A stretch of 64,000 nucleotides of DNA from Hermodice carunculata (Eukaryota > Annelida > Polychaeta > Eunicida > Amphinomidae). Under the pieces are notes generated by a model. That model was not told the origin of the DNA and ran no database searches. It saw only the letters and a program-made list of their open reading frames with translations. The translations under genes were made by a program, and so were the position numbers. Location: contig OZ026619.1 in assembly GCA_964020975.1 (NCBI GenBank), positions 83,660,206-83,724,205 on the forward strand, written 5' to 3'. Below are positions 35,752-48,110 of this stretch, in pieces; the stretch's first letter is position 1, and every line of letters starts with the position of its first letter.

Positions 35752-36212
35752 AACAAACAAACTTCCAGGTCAGGTGCGAGTGGCGGAGTCAGTACAGACA
35801 TTTAAAAGAGCCCTAAAGAAATTGTGAAGGTGTATGTGCCGCTGTGGTTAATGAGTTATAACGATGTCTTTTTAGTACCTAGTCATGCATTTTAATACCT
35901 AGTCTTTTTTACCTTTTTAGTAGTTTTGTACACATTCTTAGTTTTTAGCCTTTTTTTATCTCTGTCAGCTAGTTTTAGTTCGTGCTTCTATTTACTCGGT
36001 AGTTGATTATAATTTTAGTCTCCTTGGTTACTACATATGTTTTAGAAACATTTTTTAATCTACTTTTTTTTATTCAGCTTTTACTTCAATTACGAGTTCC
36101 ATTTGTTTATATTTGCATGATTGTGTTTTTTTATGATATCTATGGTACTGTAACTAGGCCCCAAGGCATAACAACCACTGGTTGATTGGGCTACCCAGTC
36201 TAAGTATGTTCC
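35752..36212 (+). mobile_element. LINE 3' end: last ORF2 codons plus 3' UTR
   Basis: The first 75 bases read [20 protein letters not shown] then KKL and a stop. This is the usual end of a CR1/L2-like ORF2 (W-N-x-LP ... F-K-x-x-L-K-K-x). About 385 bp of T-rich 3' UTR with repeated CTAGTC and TTTTTAGT phrases follow, then ACTAGGCCCCAAGGCATAAC and CCCAGTCTAAGTATGTTCCA, and the AAAT-repeat tail. It is 5'-truncated to under 500 bp and the upstream junction is a TA microsatellite. It is a different family from the LINE at 57.8 kb, judged by its UTR and tail. Confidence 0.65.
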
Positions 36213-36480
<268 letters not shown>

Positions 36481-37287
36481 TATATGTATATATATACACG
36501 TGTATTCTGAAACTAATAGATCTGCATACATGTTGGTATTAGGATGGACGAAATGTATTTTTATACAGAATTCTAATAAGATATTACAATTCGGATGGTA
36601 GACACTACATCAGTTTGTATTATACGGGAATATATATATCCGTACTTTTTTCCATAAAGTTCATCGCTGATCTGCTGCTTTCCCTTTTAACCCCTAACAA
36701 GAAGCCCCATTTCTTACAAGACATGAATTCAAACTAATTTTTTCTCTCTCTCAACAACGACTATCTTATAGGCTATAAGTTAAGAGAAGAGAATTAAGAT
36801 GACAGGATGTCTTTCCTTGGTTGACGAGAACAATGATTGTAAGTTTTAACTACCAAACAGAAGAGAAGATAATTTCTTTCTTTTCAAATCTTGGTATACG
36901 AGAGGAACCTTTGAGTTTTATACTTCAAAGCTAGAATGTGCACTTATACAAGCTCTGTGATCATTCTTGTAAAGAAAAAAACATGCAAGCTAATCTGTGA
37001 CAAAAAAAAGTTGTGCAGCGACAGCACTTTTGGGACGTGGCAGAGTTAAATTCCAAGTGTCAGCATGCCAGGAAGTGTTTGAGTGATCGCCGCTGTTGCT
37101 TAAAGGTCCGAAACGCCACAAGATTTATTTTTTGTTCAAAGTGAAGGGCTTATCATAGCACTTTTCTGAATAAAATTTTCCATACTTGCAAAAGAATTTT
37201 GTTGCCGATGACGTGCCCGAAGTAGACAAGTATGCGCCTATTTGGCCATCAAGCGGGCACTCGGTCGTGACGTCACGGAATAGTCCG
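36481..37287. other. No recognisable gene
   Basis: Near 37265 there is a perfect CRE-like GTGACGTCAC. The stretch from CTTAAAGGTCCGAAACG at about 37099 may be an undefined repeat. Nothing is proven. Confidence 0.4.
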
Positions 37288-37347
37288 GAGGCCAGATCAA
37301 GAAAAGTCTCTTAGTTTTCGAGCAACCTTGCTCACGTGGCCCCATGG
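37288..37347. repeat. 60-bp dispersed repeat, copy B
   Basis: The first 52 bp are identical to 35674-35725; then GGCCCCATGGAT replaces GGACCCAAGGAT. Here it stands in ordinary sequence, not in a microsatellite. Confidence 0.9.
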
Positions 37348-37348
37348 A

Positions 37349-38984
37349 TGAAACTAATTTTGTTTGATAGGCAACATCTTGGGCCATATAAATATGCGAC
37401 AAGATTAAAAAAAATCATTGTAAAAAATTGGGAAATTTGGGGTCAAAGGTTAAAAATGCAGAAAAATATCATACGTACCATATTTTACTAAATTTGTTGT
37501 AACTGTGAGATTTTTTTTCAATGTACAGCTAGAATTTTTATACATTCACAAAAGTAAAGGAAGTCAAGGATACATTAATAGAAAGTCAATCTGTTGCAGG
37601 TCAAGGTCATCATAATTGACCTTAAAAGCTGAAAACGTGAACCTCTAGCTGAATGACTTATTTTCAATTCATCCTGAAATTTTGTGTGGGTCGTCTAAAG
37701 GATAAAGTTGTACTTTTTGATCGACAATATCCTTATGCACAAAACCATTATAGCTGCATTCTAATTTTGAATAACGCAAGAAAATTTGAGGTCATAGGTC
37801 AAAACAGCAACACAGTTATATTCCAAGTATGTCAGTCCAAATCTGTTACAACAGTCGTATTTTACAAAATAGGAAGAAAAGAAGTTTATGAAAAACACAC
37901 ATATTTGTATATCATCACTAATGATTACGTAATGTATGTTCTGCCACAAGGTCAAGGTCCCTGATATTGAATTTTGCAGAAAGAAAGTAACATGTAAGGG
38001 AATACCTAGTTTTATACCCTTTCAAAGACTACATTGTTAACTAGGAAAAATGGAAACTATAAAGCCTAAGATTGGACCAGTTTAGTTTCATGACTTTTAA
38101 CCACGCGTACTTGTATCATTTTAGTAATTTAAGTCTATGAAGCATTGCTTATGATCCCTTAATCTGATCACCAGATGTTGACAATTAAAAGACCACTGGT
38201 TGCAGCAGTTTGAATTTGTGCCGTCTGGCGCCTTTGCTCCTCGCTTTGCGACCAGATTGAAGATGGAAAGGGCAGTCCATTTCGAAAGTGCAACCGTGTG
38301 TAATTCTGTACAATACTATTCAGCACAATTTATTCTATATTTCTTTTCGTCAAAATTTAAAATCTACCTGGTTTTTAAGAAGCTGGACATGCAAGCTTTC
38401 ACTTTCTATTGCAGCATATTTCTCTTTAAACTATAGCATCAAAATATTTTTTTTAACTGTTCATTTTATCTGAAGGTATTAAAACAGTTTACCTGGGCAG
38501 TTCATGTCATTATTCATTTAGCGTATCTCTAGCGCATTCCTATTGTGAAACCGTATACTATGCATTAAAACTTGCACGTTAAGCCTGATCTGACACACCT
38601 GCAAAACTAAGCAGATGAATGTTAAATACATTGTGGGCATTAACTGACAGTAAACTGATGACATTCCTGTTCTGGAGATGCACAGCTTATCAAAATTATT
38701 TTCTGCAATAATTCCTGTGATGTGGGGCATCAGAGAAAATGACAGTACAGTGAAATTAAGTCAATTTACATGGTACAAATCACTATTGTCTTGCACTCAT
38801 GGACCTGTACTGAAAAAAAATACCGTTCAAAGAACGCAGTACCCTTCCGCCGCCTTCAATCTCTTTTGCTGTAAGTGTGTAAGTGAATAGGAATAGTGTC
38901 CCATAGTATCAGGTATAGTATATGATCACAAAGCTGCTGGTAGCGTGTAGTGTAAGAGATCATGGCCATTTTGCCACTCATCAA
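37349..38984. other. No recognisable gene
   Basis: Two AGGTCAAGGTC phrases (about 37598 and 37948) tie parts of it to the ERR-half-site-rich repeats further right. A 103-codon open frame at 37653-37964 shows no known domain. Confidence 0.45.
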
Positions 38985-39835
38985 ATAATTTCACAAATGA
39001 AGATCTTGTCATAAATTCAGCAAATACTGCTATTGTACACTTGACCTTTGACCTCAAAAACATTAGGTCAAATATAGAGGTATAACCTGGACTCTCAATA
39101 GCCTTCTAGATCACCCTATGTTGCTTCTTTTGTTTTAAGATTTAGATTTCTAGATGCACAGTCACTCAGCAAACTTGTGACCCGTGTGTGACCTTGAAAA
39201 TTAGGTCAAGGTCAATTATGCTTGCACACAAAGCAAGCCTTATAGTGGTGTACTATCATATGCAATTTTAAAGTCCTGTCTCAAAAGCTTCTGAAGTTAT
39301 AGTGGTAAACAAAATTTCAATGAATAGGTCACTGCGACCCAGATACTTGACCTAGTGACCTACTTTTGATTCTTGACACATTCTTTGGTTGTGATACATG
39401 TGTGTATAAAATTTCATGTAACTGACTTGAAAACTTCCTTACTTATACCAATACCACCATTGTGCACTAGACCTCAAAAAGTACGTCAAATATAAAGCTA
39501 TGACTTCGATTTTCAATAGGCTTCTAGATCACTCTATGAAGCTTTATGTGTGTAAGATTTAGATCACTAGATGCAGGCTTCCAATAGTTAGAGCGGTAAC
39601 GTTGCTTAGCACATGTGACCACTGTGTGACCTTGAAAATTACGTCAAGGTCAAGTATGCTTGCACACAAAGTAGGCCATATAGGAGTGTAATATCATGTG
39701 CAATTTGAAAGTCCTGTCTGAAAAAATTCTGAAGTTATGGTGGTAGAACCATGGGACGGACGGACGGACAGACAGACAGACGGACGGCGCCGGGTACGAC
39801 AATACCCGTTGGCCTCATAAGGCCGAAGGGTAAAA
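38985..39835 (+). repeat. Two tandem units of about 420 bp with GACGGACGG tail
   Basis: The shared order is GACCTCAAAAA (39049 and 39470), CTTCTAGATCAC, ATTTAGAT, TGTGTGACCTTGAAAATTA, GTCAAGGTCAA, TATGCTTGCACACAAAG and AAAGTCCTGTCT. The second unit ends in (GACG)n/(GACA)n at 39756-39787. After that comes GGGTACGACAATACCC, a small inverted repeat, then TTGGCCTCATAAGGCCGAA. A tail of this type suggests a non-autonomous element. Confidence 0.75.
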
Positions 39836-42119
39836 ATGGATGATAGCAAGACAATGAAAACCTGACTGCATGATCACCTTATCATCATCAGTATCATCAT
39901 GTGAAATATCATTGCAATACACAAGAGCTTTACTTCATGGTATACACGAAGTGTTATGTTCTGCAAAACTCTTAAATACAATTTCTGGAAGAAATAATAT
40001 TTTCACTAAAAAAATGTTAAAAATTATGGATATTTAAAATTTTCCAATGGCAGCTTTGTCTTTTAATTGAAGAAGTGGGGGCATTGAACGGGATAGCATA
40101 TTTCTAGGCCTTTTGATGTACATTATAAAGGTAATCCTTTCATCCAAATTTTGTTTTCCCTTTTTTCATATAATAGATATTTTCTCAAGAAGAATCCTTA
40201 GCTGTTTCAGATTTGAATCACAGATATTTCAGGTCTTTACAGTTCTATAGTGATTAGCATTTTAAATTGCTGTCTTTGAATTGTTAAAAACGAAACGGTG
40301 TTATATTTATTTCCTCCATTTTTTCAAATTGTGGCTATCTGTAGCTGGGCTGCACCTCCAAGCCTCGGTAATCTGCAACAAGATACATTGAGAAATGAGA
40401 CATCGTAAAGTATATATTACCAAGTTATGGTGGTGAAACATGAACACATCACATCCCACCCACTACCTTTGACGCATGAAATAAGATTTAAAAAAATAAA
40501 ATTGTGCAAGGGGGGACGTTAGAGCAAGTTGGACAGTATGATGACTGTACCAAGCAAGACAGCACGAGAACTGCACTCAGCTGGACAGCACCATCACTAC
40601 ACCATACTTCCCTGTACCATGAACCCCAAACATGGCGTACACCCGAAGGTGACTTTCACTTGATTTAACTTGCACTGGAACAGCATCGGGTGGCTCTCCG
40701 GCGAGCCGCTGTTCCAAGATGGCAGCGCACCAAAATAAAAATCTTTCCCAAGGGAAAGATGAAAATATATCATTCATTCGTGAAAGCAAGTGGTATCTTC
40801 ATCGAGATTTTACAGTGCTTAACACATTCTGTTATACATGTATATACTTTCTGTAACATTTTCCTACGTTATTTTCTCAGTTTTCATCAAGTAAAATATT
40901 TTTACAAAATTTTATCCTTTGTTCTTGCTACCACAGAACATTATGTGTAAATATATAATAACTGATATATTAGTGAGCTTCAAAACAAAAATCTTACACA
41001 TAATATTTTGAGTGAGCCCTGACCTGAATGGTATACTGGTTAAGATAGATTTAAGAATGACAAGACACTCCAGTTTCAAGAACTATTGTTACGGTACTGA
41101 CACACAATATTTTTCTTTAAAAACAGCACTGATGAACTCATCAGTTTTGCAAACATTTTAGAAAATACACTTTCTTTACCTGTTTAATTCTGGCGTCCGG
41201 AACATTCATACACTTTACAGTCTGATGAGCTTACCTGTAATGTTCCTTTTACTGTCACTAAAGTAAATACAGAGCATTCAAATGACAAATACTTCAAAAC
41301 AAACATCATTATCATCCAAAAACCATTTCTCGGGATGTAAAGATTAATTTATGAAGTTGAAATCAAAATTATTATAACTTTCTGACTGTTACAACCAGAT
41401 TAAATTTGCCTCTTAGGTAAGATTTCAAATGTTCCTGCATTTAAGACAAACACTGAAATGATGGAACGACATATTTTGTCATATGTAAATTGGTGACGTG
41501 TTGTTTTTAATTCAGTCTCACAATTATGTTTTTACATTGATGTAATATGGTTTCTTTTCCTGAACTGCACCATCGTACTCAGGTGACCCATAAATTTAAA
41601 ACCATTATTGAATTGTAGTATATACAGGGATTTGACCCAAAAATAAGCATTAAAGCATGAATTGGCCTACGTAATTAACAAACTGTCAATTTTGTACACT
41701 GAAGTGTTTCTATAAGAAACGAACTTGCTTACCATTATGATCGCTTCAGAATAAACGTGTCGCAGAATTTTGCATGATTTTTATGATCATGGCGACGGAA
41801 CCCAATGCATGTGTGCAAGCCTCTGAGACTTTAACGCTAAACTGATGACATCATTGCCGAAGCTTTCTCCTACTATACAGAGTTCCTGAACTGATCTGAG
41901 TTATGCTACATGCAAGTAATGTCACACATTTTCATTTTATTTCACGTTATTCATCTGAAAAGCGAATAGGGAGTGGGAGGAGCACATATGATCTTCGCTG
42001 AGTCTCGTTTCCGTTTCTATCTCAACTTGCGAATGTGTACAACCCTAATGTGCTCATAGATTGATCCTGTTTTTTTCAATACCCAAATCTGGAATATATT
42101 TTAACTTATCACATCAACA
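39836..42119. other. No recognisable gene
   Basis: AT-rich. The stretch at 40530-40690 has irregular ACAGCAC and TGTACCA phrases recalling 34080-34240. No supported coding feature. Confidence 0.5.
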
Positions 42120-43456
42120 TTATTCCCAATGAAGTTACAAAGTCTCTTGCTGTAGGCTGGGGAAGTTCCTTGACACCAAGAACTAGTAAGTTCAAAACTC
42201 ACACACAAACTATAGCCTGCAACACAAAAGCAATCTATGAAGTGGAAAGAAATTATCCGTTGCTTTTGGGTTCAGACCTATATTTTGTGAGGAATTGCAA
42301 AGTTGTCCTTATTACCTCCTATGTGTTACTTCTCCCAGGTACAAAAAGCCACCTGGTCACCATAAAGTTATACAAAACGCATAGTAGTCTGTGATTATCC
42401 CTCGTGTGCTTATCGGTAGAACCTATAGTATTCATTATTCAAATCGTGAATAGATTTTAACTTACTGTATTAACACTATTCCGAATGAAGTGACAAAGTC
42501 TCTTGCTGTAGGCTGGGGCAGTTTCTCGACACCAAGAACTGGTAAGTTCAAAACTCAAACACACAAACTATAGCCTGCAACACAAAAGCAATCTATGAAG
42601 TGGAAAGAAATTATCCGTTGCTTTTGGGTTCAGACCTATATTTTGTGAGGAATTGCAAAGTTGTCCTTATTACCTCCTATGTGTTACTTCTCCCAGGTAC
42701 AAAAAGCCACCTGGTCACCATAAAGTTATACAAAACGCATAGTAGTCTGTGATTATCCCTCGTGTGCTTATCGGTAGAACCTATAGTATTCATTATTCAA
42801 ATCGTGAATAGATTTTAACTTACTGTATTAACACTATTCCGAATGAAGTGACAAAGTCTCTTGCTGTAGGCTGGGGCAGTTTCTCGACACCAAGAACTGG
42901 TAAGTTCAAAACTCAAACACACAAACTATAGCCTGCAACACAAAAGCAATCTATGAAGTGGAAAGAAATTATCCGTTGCTTTTGGGTTCAGACCTATATT
43001 TTGTGAGGAATTGCAAAGTTGTCCTTATTACCTCCTATGTGTTACTTCTCCCAGGTACAAAAAGCCACCTGGTCACCATAAAGTTATACAAAACGCATAG
43101 TAGTCTGTGATTATCCCTCGTGTGCTTATCGGTAGAACCTATAGTATTCATTATTCAAATCGTGAATAGATTTTAACTTACTGTATTAACACTATTCCGA
43201 ATGAAGTGACAAAGTCTCTTGCTGTAGGCTGGGGCAGTTTCTCGACACCAAAAACTGGTAAGTTCAAAACTCAAACACACAAACTATAGCCTGCAACACA
43301 AAAGCAACTTATTATGATCTGGAATGAAAGGATCCGTTGCTTTTGGGTTTAGGCTTGTATTTTGTGAGGAATTGCAGAGTTGTCCGTACTACCTCCTATG
43401 TATTACTTCTCCCAGGTACAAAAAGCCACCTGGTCATCATAAAGTTATATGAAACG
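42120..43456. repeat. 358-bp satellite, four tandem units
   Basis: The landmark TCTCTTGCTGTAGGCTGGGG lies at 42143, 42499, 42857 and 43215, steps of 356, 358 and 358. Units also share CAATCTATGAAGTGGAAAG, TTATCCGTTGCTTTTGGGTT, GAGGAATTGCAAAGTTGTCC and AAAGCCACCTGGTCACCATA. The inner units are almost identical. The last one has changes (CAACTTATTATGATCTGGAA, GTCCGTACTACC) and ends near 43456. No reading frame persists across units. Confidence 0.95.
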
Positions 43457-44099
43457 CATATTGCAGTCTATTGAAAAACATGGTTTGCAATATCTACTAT
43501 CAGTGACCTGTCATCCCCCAAACTGTAGAGTACTACCGTACACATTGCCTCCTAATTTGAACACTCACAGGGCCAGATGCTTACATGCAATTAGTGGTCA
43601 TACGTTTTCATTTCTGGTTCTTGTATCTACACTCCAAAAATAACGGTTTCTGTTATTCCTGTTCATGCGTGCAGAATTTTTTTTTTCAAAAATACTATAA
43701 TGCACTCTTCTACATGCTACTGGATAGATCGATTCAAACAGGAGAAAATTAATATGAAATTTAAAAGCGTGTCACAAAATTGCAGTCATGAATTGTGTCT
43801 CGACAATAGTAGGACTTTCACAGTGTAAGATTAGGAATAAAAAGAACGGGGAATGTACAATTTATTTGAAAGAGTCATGTCAGACCAAGTTGATATTTTT
43901 ACAAACGAAAAGATTATTCAGATCAATTTACAGTGGACCCCCAAAAATATGGTCTACTTTATAATTGTCACAGCACCTTCATTCGCACCTCTGTAAAAAG
44001 CAAAGGTAAAACCCATGGTGGATTAAAATATGCGTTTAATATGGCTTATAAAGCGAGTTTGAAATTGTGTATAAGCGTGTCTTCATTGATTATCCCAGC
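43457..44099. other. No recognisable gene
   Basis: Nothing supported between the satellite and the next repeat block. Confidence 0.5.
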
Positions 44100-46350
44100 G
44101 AGCGTGTGACGCATCTCAGAGGTCAAGGTCATTCATATGTAAACTCAGCATAGCACTGATGGAGCACCATGTCATTTGCAGTATTAAAATTCCAAGCTCA
44201 AGTAGTTGTGGAGTTCAGAATCTAACCTAATTTAAACATGGGACCGCATGAAGTAAGAAGCCACGAGACCTCGGAAATTATATCGAGGTTATCTCTATCA
44301 AGAAGGAGTATACTCTGGGCTCTAACATGTCGCTGCAATTTTCAAGCAATTGGTGGGGTTGGTATCAGAGGCGCACTTCTTTTAGATTTTTTTCCTCCAA
44401 AAATTTGACCGAAATGATCATACCAAAATTGCTGGACATGACATGATGACTGGATAGGGAGCTACAGGGTACGGGGGTCTAGCATCTTGGTCAATAGCTG
44501 CTATATCTTACTTATTCATGGCCTGATCATACTTGGCTGATAATTTCCCTAACTGGCGGGAATATCATTCACATACCTCCATATAGATAAATAAGAAGGC
44601 TGTGTAAACAGCCCATGCTCAGCTTACCTAGATATTCATCACACTTGCAGCTCTGTGAACTTGGGATAGGATCAAGGTCACCCATGTACCGGACAAGTCG
44701 GATCTTTATAGAACACTAACATGTGCAACATCAACGTCCCAGTTCAAGTAGTTCTCAAGGTATAGTGAAAAGTAAAATTAATGTATGTTGCACTGTGACC
44801 CCCCCCCCCCCCCAAACGAGTCAAGGTCACTCATGTACTGTCTAAGCACGACCTTCATAGAGAAACATTAACATGTGCATCATCAAGGTCCCAATTCAAA
44901 ACAGATTTCAAGTTATCAAGTGAACAATAAATTTCATGTTAGTTGTCCTGTGACCTTGGGAATGAGGTCAAGGTCCAAATATCACTGGAGTATGACCATT
45001 TGCACAAAATACGTAGACACTTATAAAAGGTATATCCCTACCAAGTTTGGCACACATCTGGCCAAAATTATTTTAGTTATAACCATTACAACAAATTCCC
45101 ATCTTAAACTTTCCTATTAAAACTATTTTTAAAGATTTAAAAAAAAAAAAAAGAAAATCACAAAAATTCCAGAAACCACTGAAGCGTGACCATTAGAAAA
45201 AACATGGTACAGACCCACCCAAGGTACATTGCCACCAAGTTTGAAGTAAATCTGACATTCAGTTTCTTCAATGAAGTCCAAAATGTCAATTACCATTGGA
45301 ATGCCTATTTACTTGCATAGTAAGTAATCGAAAAGGTGCATTTACCAATAAGCTCCGGAACTGAAAAAAAATGGTTAAAAATCAAGAATCCACAGCAGTG
45401 CTACCTAGTAAACACAACACCTTTGCTTGACCCTTTCACAAGGAACATATCCACAAAGTTTCAACTTAATCTGAGAGACGGTTCTGGAGAGAAGTGACAA
45501 GGAATGAAAGCACACAAAAATTCATATAAAATTTGAAAAAAAAATTGCAGCACCAACTAGTGAACAATTAAGAACTAAGAGTCCCTGAAAGTGTTCTTAT
45601 GTAATATCAAAGCAATTGGATGAGCGGTTGTGGAGAGGAAAATTTTGTAACATTTGTCAAAAAAAAAAAAAGAAAATCACTGGAGCATGACCATTTGAAC
45701 CAACCTGGTAGAAACCCACCCAAGGTACATTGCCAACAAGTTTAAAATCAATCTGGATGACAATTTTGGAGAAAGAGTCGAAAATGTGAATTACCAAAAG
45801 AATGCCCATAGACTTACATAGTAATCAGCAGGAATGCTGCATTAACCGACCAGTACCCAAATTTAAAAAATCGTTAAAAATCAGGAATCCACAGCAGTGC
45901 CTCCTAGTGACTAACTTTGTTTGACCTTTCCACAAGAAACACATCCACTAAGTTTCAGCTTCATCTGAGTGACGGTTCTGGAGAAGTCAAAAGTAGCCAA
46001 AACACACAAAAATCATAATAAAATAGAAAAAATTGCAGCGCCACCTGGTGAACAAAGTAACGACTAGGAGTCCCTGGGAGTGTCCCTGTGCGATATCAAA
46101 GCAATTGGATGTGCAGTTTCGGAGAAGATTTTTAAATATTTGCCCTCCAAAAACAAAACAATTCATATTTACTCAAAAAAGAACAAAGCAATTCATAAAA
46201 AAATCCAAAAAATTAATGGAGCATGACTATTTGTACAAACTTGGTAGAGACCCACCCAAGGCACATCCCCACCAAGTTTGAAGTGAATCTGGCTGACGCT
46301 TTTGGAGAAGAAGTCGAAAATGTGAATTGTGGGCGACGGATGTCTAGTCA
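44100..46350 (+). repeat. 500-bp dispersed repeat, tandem block
   Basis: Units open with GAGCATGACCATTTG-like phrases (about 44981, 45181, 45681 and 46218). They continue with GACCCACCCAAGG, ACCAAGTTTGAAGT, TGGAGAAG, TGTGAATTACCA, CATAGTAAT, AGAATCCACAGCAGTG, CAAGTTTCA-like and ATTGCAGC-CCA, then an A-rich run. The main period is about 500-540 bp. At the right edge near 46330 the sequence passes through GGGCGACGGATGTCTAGTC into TACGCTCAGCTGACTGACAAG, a typical end of such elements. A 15-base C run lies at 44799-44813. Confidence 0.8.
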
Positions 46351-47027
46351 TAATATACGCTCAGCTGACTGACAAGTCAGCTAAGCTAAAAACAAAGTCC
46401 GCACACATGTAAAATTCAAAGCTGGTATTTTAATACGTGCATGTAGCAAAACAAACGATTTATCAATTTTGGAAGAGGTGGAGCGTTTAATTTATAAGCA
46501 GTGAATATCGAAGTAAATTTCTTATGAAAATGAAGTGAAGCTCAAGACCAGTCTCGCTTTCTGTCTGCATGAATATTATGCTCTGATGTGTTATATATCT
46601 ACACGTGATGATGAATTTCAAAGTGACCATCTGAAGACAACCCCTCTTATGGAACCACTTTTTGGCGCATTTGGGGGTGGCCTTATGAGAGGAGGATCAC
46701 TGTAATGGCTGGACGAGACCACCAGTCAATCAGCAGTGGTAAATTAACACAGGAGGCTGCACATTAAAATCCATGGTTTCATACCAGCGTGGGTGCAACT
46801 AACCACTGCTTTTACTTAATGGGGAGTGGGAAAGCGTGCATCCCAGATACGTTTCGACAGGACCTGACAAATGGCAGAGGTTTTTGACAAGTCGAAAAAA
46901 AAAAAAAAAAAAAAAAAAAAACAAAAAAAAAAAAAAAAACACACACACAAAAAAAACAAATATAAGTGAAGGATGGATAGGAGTTCGAACTCTTTACAAG
47001 TCACCTATTATTAACAAATAAAATAAG
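46351..47027. other. No recognisable gene; A-rich tract
   Basis: A nearly pure A tract with a few C interruptions lies at 46894-46960, about 70 bp before the Ginger-type element. No supported gene. Confidence 0.5.
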
Positions 47028-47031
47028 CCGG

Positions 47032-47115
47032 TGTCAACGAATATTTGGGCCCCCAAACGGATGGGCCCCCGGGCCCATCCGTTCGCCGAACAAATGGGCC
47101 CGGGGGCCCAAATAT
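47032..47115 (+). repeat. Left terminal inverted repeat with nested palindromes
   Basis: About 55 bp match the right end in inverted form. Two palindromes are nested: outer arms AATATTTGGGCCC (from 47040) and GGGCCCAAATATT (to 47115), and an inner near-perfect 28-bp palindrome at 47056-47083 starting AACGGATGGGCCC. The end can therefore form a cruciform. Confidence 0.85.
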
Positions 47116-47609
47116 TTTTTGTCATACTTCATGAGACATCTTAACTATTGTTGTAACATTGTTGATGTTAATAGTGCAAAACAGCAAAATCGGTCATGTT
47201 ACAGTGGACTAAAGGTAAAAGGTGCTGGTCACAGTGTTTTGTTAGCTCGGCATGGGAGTAGATTCAATGCAAAATGTAAAAATATAGTCCTGAATCATGT
47301 GAATAGCATTATAGCCAATGCGGAATTATGACCAGATGATTCGATCCTAAGTTTGCTTTCTCATAGAAAATGGAAAACTTTGATGCAAGTATGTTCGGAT
47401 CTGAGTATAAGAGTTATAATTGGACCAGTAATTTTCATAAATAGCTGAGCTAACCCAAACTCCATGTACATGTACTTCTCTAAAATAACTATAAATGACT
47501 TTTAATTTCCACTTGTGTAGATAGGGGCTGGTGGGCGGTGGCTTTTGATTGCCGAATGTTTGGGCCACTTGACCCCTGAAAAGTATCTAAGTGCTAAGTA
47601 ATGGGTAGG
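47116..47609. other. Element interior between left TIR and array
   Basis: No recognisable coding sequence. The last part (47540-47609) already contains decayed array phrases such as GAATGTTTGGGCCAC. Confidence 0.5.
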
Positions 47610-48110
47610 GGGACCTTTGGTTCCAGAATAGTTGGGCCCCCTATTTGTTTGTGTCTTGAAGTAGATTTAAACGGGGAAGGGGGGCCCTTTGGTTTCAGAA
47701 TATTTGGGCCCCCCATTTGTTTGTGTCTTGAAGTGGATATAAATGGGGAGGGGGCCCTTTAGTTCCAGATTATTTGGCCCCCTTATTTGTAAGTAAATGC
47801 CTTGCAGTGAATATGAACGGGGAGGGGGCCCTTTGGTTCCAGAATATTTGGTCCCCTGCTTGTATGTAAGTGCCTTGCAGTGAATATTAATGGGGAGAGG
47901 GCCCTTTAGTTCCAGATTATTTGGGCCCCTTTTTTATAAGTAAATGCCTTGCAGTGGATATAAATGGGGAGGGGGCCCTTTGGTTCCAGACTATTGGGCC
48001 CCCCATTTGTATGCATCTTGAAGTGGATATAAATTGTGTATATGTAACAGCAGATTGGGGAGGGGGGATATTCTGAACAGAGAGCCCCCCCCCCCATTTA
48101 TTAAGCACAT
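47610..48110 (+). repeat. Left subterminal array, 73-bp units
   Basis: The phrase CCTTTGGTTCCAGA or a variant occurs at 47614, 47686, 47755, 47829, 47902 and 47976, steps of 69-74 bp, with a decayed seventh unit to about 48110. Each unit carries ATATTTGGGCCCC, the same motif as the element terminus, followed by ATTTGTATGTAAGTGCCTTG and ATATAAATGGGGAGGG. Confidence 0.9.

Noticed and set aside
37099-37287. Possible MITE beginning TTAAAGGTCCGAAACG with a CRE-like GTGACGTCAC
   Set aside because: No matching right end was found; left as unassigned.
46726-46830. tRNA-like segment (CAGTGGTAAATTAACAC and TGGTTTCATACCA)
   Set aside because: The B-box match is weak and the arms do not pair well enough to call a tRNA or SINE.
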